This document shows, piece by piece, positions 34,509 to 36,606 of a stretch of DNA of 36,606 nt. The notes below the pieces were generated by a model. That model did no database searches. It was not told the origin of the DNA and worked only from the letters and a program-made list of their open reading frames with translations. The stretch is taken from NCBI GenBank assembly GCA_017619885.1, contig JAFZRM010000053.1:1-36606 (forward strand). The letters are read 5' to 3'. The translations under genes were made by a program, and so were the position numbers. Position 1 is the stretch's first letter; every line of letters begins with the position of its first letter. The stretch is from Clostridia bacterium (GTDB lineage: Bacteria; Bacillota; Clostridia; Oscillospirales; CAG-272).

Positions 34509-36606
34509 TTATCTCTTTATCTCTTCGTTTATATACGCTTCGAGCACGTCTCCCTCGCGGATATCGTTGAATTTCTCAAGTCCGATACCGCATTCATAAC
34601 CGGAGTTGACCTCCTTGACGTCGTCCTTGAAACGCTTCAGCGACGAGATCTTATCTTCGAATATGATCACGGAGTCGCGCAACACGCGGATGAGCGATTT
34701 GTTCGTGACCTTGCCGTCGAGGATGTACGAACCGGCGATGGTGCCGACGCTCGGCACGTGTATCGTTTGTCTGACCTCGGCGTGGCCGATGATCGCCTCG
34801 CGGAACTTCGGCGCGAGCATGCCGTTCATCGCCGCCTGTACGTCGTCGATGCAGTTGTAAATGACGGTGTACGTACGTATCTCGACGCCCTGGGCCTTCG
34901 CGGATTCTCTCGCGGTCCTGTCGGCTGTGACGTTGAAGCCGATTATGACGGCGTCGGACGCGGCGGCGAGCATCACGTCGCCCTCGATTATGCCGCCCAC
35001 GGCCTTGTGGATTATCTTCACGCGGACTTCCTCGTTCTGCAGTTTGGAAAGAGAAGCGCAGACCGCTTCGGCGGAGCCGCCGACGTCGGCTTTGACGATG
35101 AGCTTCAGCTCCTTCATGCCGGCGCGTTCGTCGGACATGAAGTCCTCGAGCGTCGCTCTCGTCCTGCTGCCGAGCTCGGCTTCCTTCTCCTTCGCCTTGC
35201 GCTGATCGGCAAGCTCGCGCGCCATGCGTTCGTCAGCGACGGCGTCAAAGCTGTCGCCGGCAGACGGCACTTCGGAAAGACCTGTGATCTCCACGGGGAC
35301 GGAGGGACCGGCGGTCTTTACGTTTTCGCCTCTGTCGTTCTTCATGGCGCGGATACGGCCGACCGCCGTACCGGCGATGACGACGTCGCCGCTGTGCAGC
35401 GTGCCGTTCTGTACGAGTACCGTCGCGACCGGGCCTCTGCCGCGGTCGAGACGCGATTCTATCACGACGCCCTTCGCCGCCCTTGACGGGTTGGCGCGAA
35501 GCTCCTTGACGTCCGCGACGAGGAGTATGTTCTCAAGCAGATCGTCGAGACCCATGCCGGTGAGCGCGGAAACGGGGACACAGATCGTGTCGCCGCCCCA
35601 TTCCTCGGGGACGAGATCGTATTTCGTCAGCTCCTGCTTCACCTGGTCGGGGTTGGCGTGCGGTTTATCCATTTTGTTTATCGCGACTATGATATTGACA
35701 CCCGCGGCCTTGGCGTGGTTTATCGCCTCGACCGTCTGCGGCATGATGCCGTCGTCCGCCGCCACAACTATAACGGCGATATCAGTCGCCATCGCGCCGC
35801 GCAGACGCATTGCGGTGAACGCCTCGTGACCGGGCGTATCAAGGAACGTGATGTCGCGTCCGTTGATGCGCACGCGGTACGCGCCTATGTGCTGAGTTAT
35901 GCCGCCCGCCTCGCCTTTGGTGACGTGCGTGTGGCGGATCGCGTCGAGCAGAGAGGTCTTGCCGTGGTCGACGTGGCCCATGACGCAGACGACGGGAGCG
36001 CGTTCTTTGAGGTCTTCCGGTTTGTCTTCCGTCTGCTCGAACAGCTTTTCCTCTATCGTGACGACGACTTCCTTGGATACCGCCACGCCGAGATCGTCGG
36101 CTATAAGATACGCGGTGTCGTAGTCGACGACGTCGTTTACCGTGAGCATCGAGCCCATCATCATAAGACGCTTCACGACCTCCGCCGCCGTTACCTTCAG
36201 GCGGGAGGCGAGCTCGCCGACGGTGATCGCGTCGGGGATCTGGACGTGGAGCTGAGCGTGCTTGGCGTTCTCGAACACCTCGCGTTTCTTCTTCTCCTTG
36301 CGCTCGAGCTCCTTCTCGCGCTCGGTCTTGACCTTCGTGCCCTTTTCCTGGCCCTTTTCGTTCTTCTTCTTTATCTTCTGGCGGTCCTTGCTGTAGTTGC
36401 TGCTGTCGCGCTCGGATACGAACGTGTCAAGATGCTCGTCGTACTTGCCGAGCTCGACGTTCGCGGACCTCGTGTCGATGATCCTCGTCTTCTGCTTTAC
36501 GGGCGTGCTGTCGCCGTGACCGCCGCCGCTCTGCGTAATGATCTTCGACTGGCGTTCTTTTTCGTTCGGACGCTGCTGCCTCTGCTTCTCTTTGTCCTTC
36601 TGCTGC
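34509..36606 (-). CDS. infB: Translation initiation factor IF-2 (start lies beyond the window)
   Basis: IF-2 is the GTPase that brings initiator tRNA to the ribosome. The frame is open to the right edge without a start; the GTG at 36278 is an internal Val codon in [10 protein letters not shown]. The visible part includes a charged N-terminal region (Q-Q-K-D-K-E-K-Q-R type, and the clostridial [18 protein letters not shown]), the IF2_N domain ([13 protein letters not shown]), the G domain (G1 [11 protein letters not shown]3 D-T-P-G-H-E, G4 N-K-M-D), domains II and III, and the C-terminal tRNA-binding domain ending in [10 protein letters not shown]. Full N-terminus and upstream partners (nusA, rimP) are outside. 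Confidence 0.97.
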   Translation of the reverse strand, partial: QQKDKEKQRQQRPNEKERQSKIITQSGGGHGDSTPVKQKTRIIDTRSANVELGKYDEHLDTFVSERDSSNYSKDRQKIKKKNEKGQEKGTKVKTEREKELERKEKKKREVFENAKHAQLHVQIPDAITVGELASRLKVTAAEVVKRLMMMGSMLTVNDVVDYDTAYLIADDLGVAVSKEVVVTIEEKLFEQTEDKPEDLKERAPVVCVMGHVDHGKTSLLDAIRHTHVTKGEAGGITQHIGAYRVRINGRDITFLDTPGHEAFTAMRLRGAMATDIAVIVVAADDGIMPQTVEAINHAKAAGVNIIVAINKMDKPHANPDQVKQELTKYDLVPEEWGGDTICVPVSALTGMGLDDLLENILLVADVKELRANPSRAAKGVVIESRLDRGRGPVATVLVQNGTLHSGDVVIAGTAVGRIRAMKNDRGENVKTAGPSVPVEITGLSEVPSAGDSFDAVADERMARELADQRKAKEKEAELGSRTRATLEDFMSDERAGMKELKLIVKADVGGSAEAVCASLSKLQNEEVRVKIIHKAVGGIIEGDVMLAAASDAVIIGFNVTADRTARESAKAQGVEIRTYTVIYNCIDDVQAAMNGMLAPKFREAIIGHAEVRQTIHVPSVGTIAGSYILDGKVTNKSLIRVLRDSVIIFEDKISSLKRFKDDVKEVNSGYECGIGLEKFNDIREGDVLEAYINEEIKR

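Noticed and set aside
36276..36278. GTG at 36278 as the infB start
   Set aside because: The frame stays open upstream to the window edge with typical IF-2 N-terminal sequence, so this GTG is an internal Val codon.

Overview
The window comes from the chromosome of a GC-rich, spore-forming Firmicute of the class Clostridia, probably an uncultured gut lineage. Support for this is a complete spo0A, the first 31 codons of spoIIID at the left edge, a YtrA-type GntR/ABC operon, an L10 leader before rplJ-rplL, a two-gene SufC/SufB-type Fe-S system, a clostridial-type IF-2 N-terminus, and A/T-rich promoters (TTGACA-17-TATAAT, often with an extended -10) in a GC-rich background. Genus and species cannot be assigned from the sequence alone. 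No rRNA, tRNA, CRISPR array or phage genes were seen.

Layout. 1-3188 (minus strand): partial spoIIID, an unknown membrane protein, a PC4/YdbC-like ssDNA-binding protein, a DUF4349 lipoprotein with a small membrane partner, and a cytidylate-kinase-like protein. 3323-7983 (plus): a lipoprotein with two copies of one domain, an ABC transporter pair, and an unknown membrane protein. 8034-12552 (minus): a housekeeping operon, PhnP-like hydrolase, ligA, obgE and an ACT-domain protein. 12650-14672 (plus): gntR, ABC ATPase and permease. 14720-16816 (plus): an ECF sigma factor with a translationally coupled membrane von Willebrand A protein. 16818-17013: an array of related hairpins and a terminator. 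17033-20490 (minus): spo0A, a ComEC-like hydrolase and a GH2 glycosidase.

20615-22703 (plus): a promoter, a 25-bp inverted-repeat-bounded structured element (about 278 bp, flanked by TA), a GNAT acetyltransferase, then the L10 leader with rplJ and rplL. 22754-23530 (minus): a polysaccharide deacetylase. 23713-25376 (plus): sufC-sufB. 25414-25632 (minus): a small Cys-rich membrane protein. 25730-33826 (plus): cysE-cysS followed without a gap by a beta-helix polysaccharide enzyme, a membrane-anchored LamG/Ig-like protein and a GH99-like lipoprotein. 33921-34319 (minus): a small lipoprotein. 34509-36606 (minus): infB, cut by the window edge.

The most interesting points are: (1) the spoIIID start region, where a hairpin hides the Shine-Dalgarno site in read-through RNA while a sigma-E-like promoter lies inside the hairpin's upstream arm, so a sporulation transcript would escape repression; (2) the structured inverted-repeat element sitting between the promoter and the ribosome binding site of the GNAT gene; (3) the ECF sigma/VWA pair; (4) the hairpin array after it; and (5) a carbohydrate-active cassette attached to the cysteine/Cys-tRNA operon.
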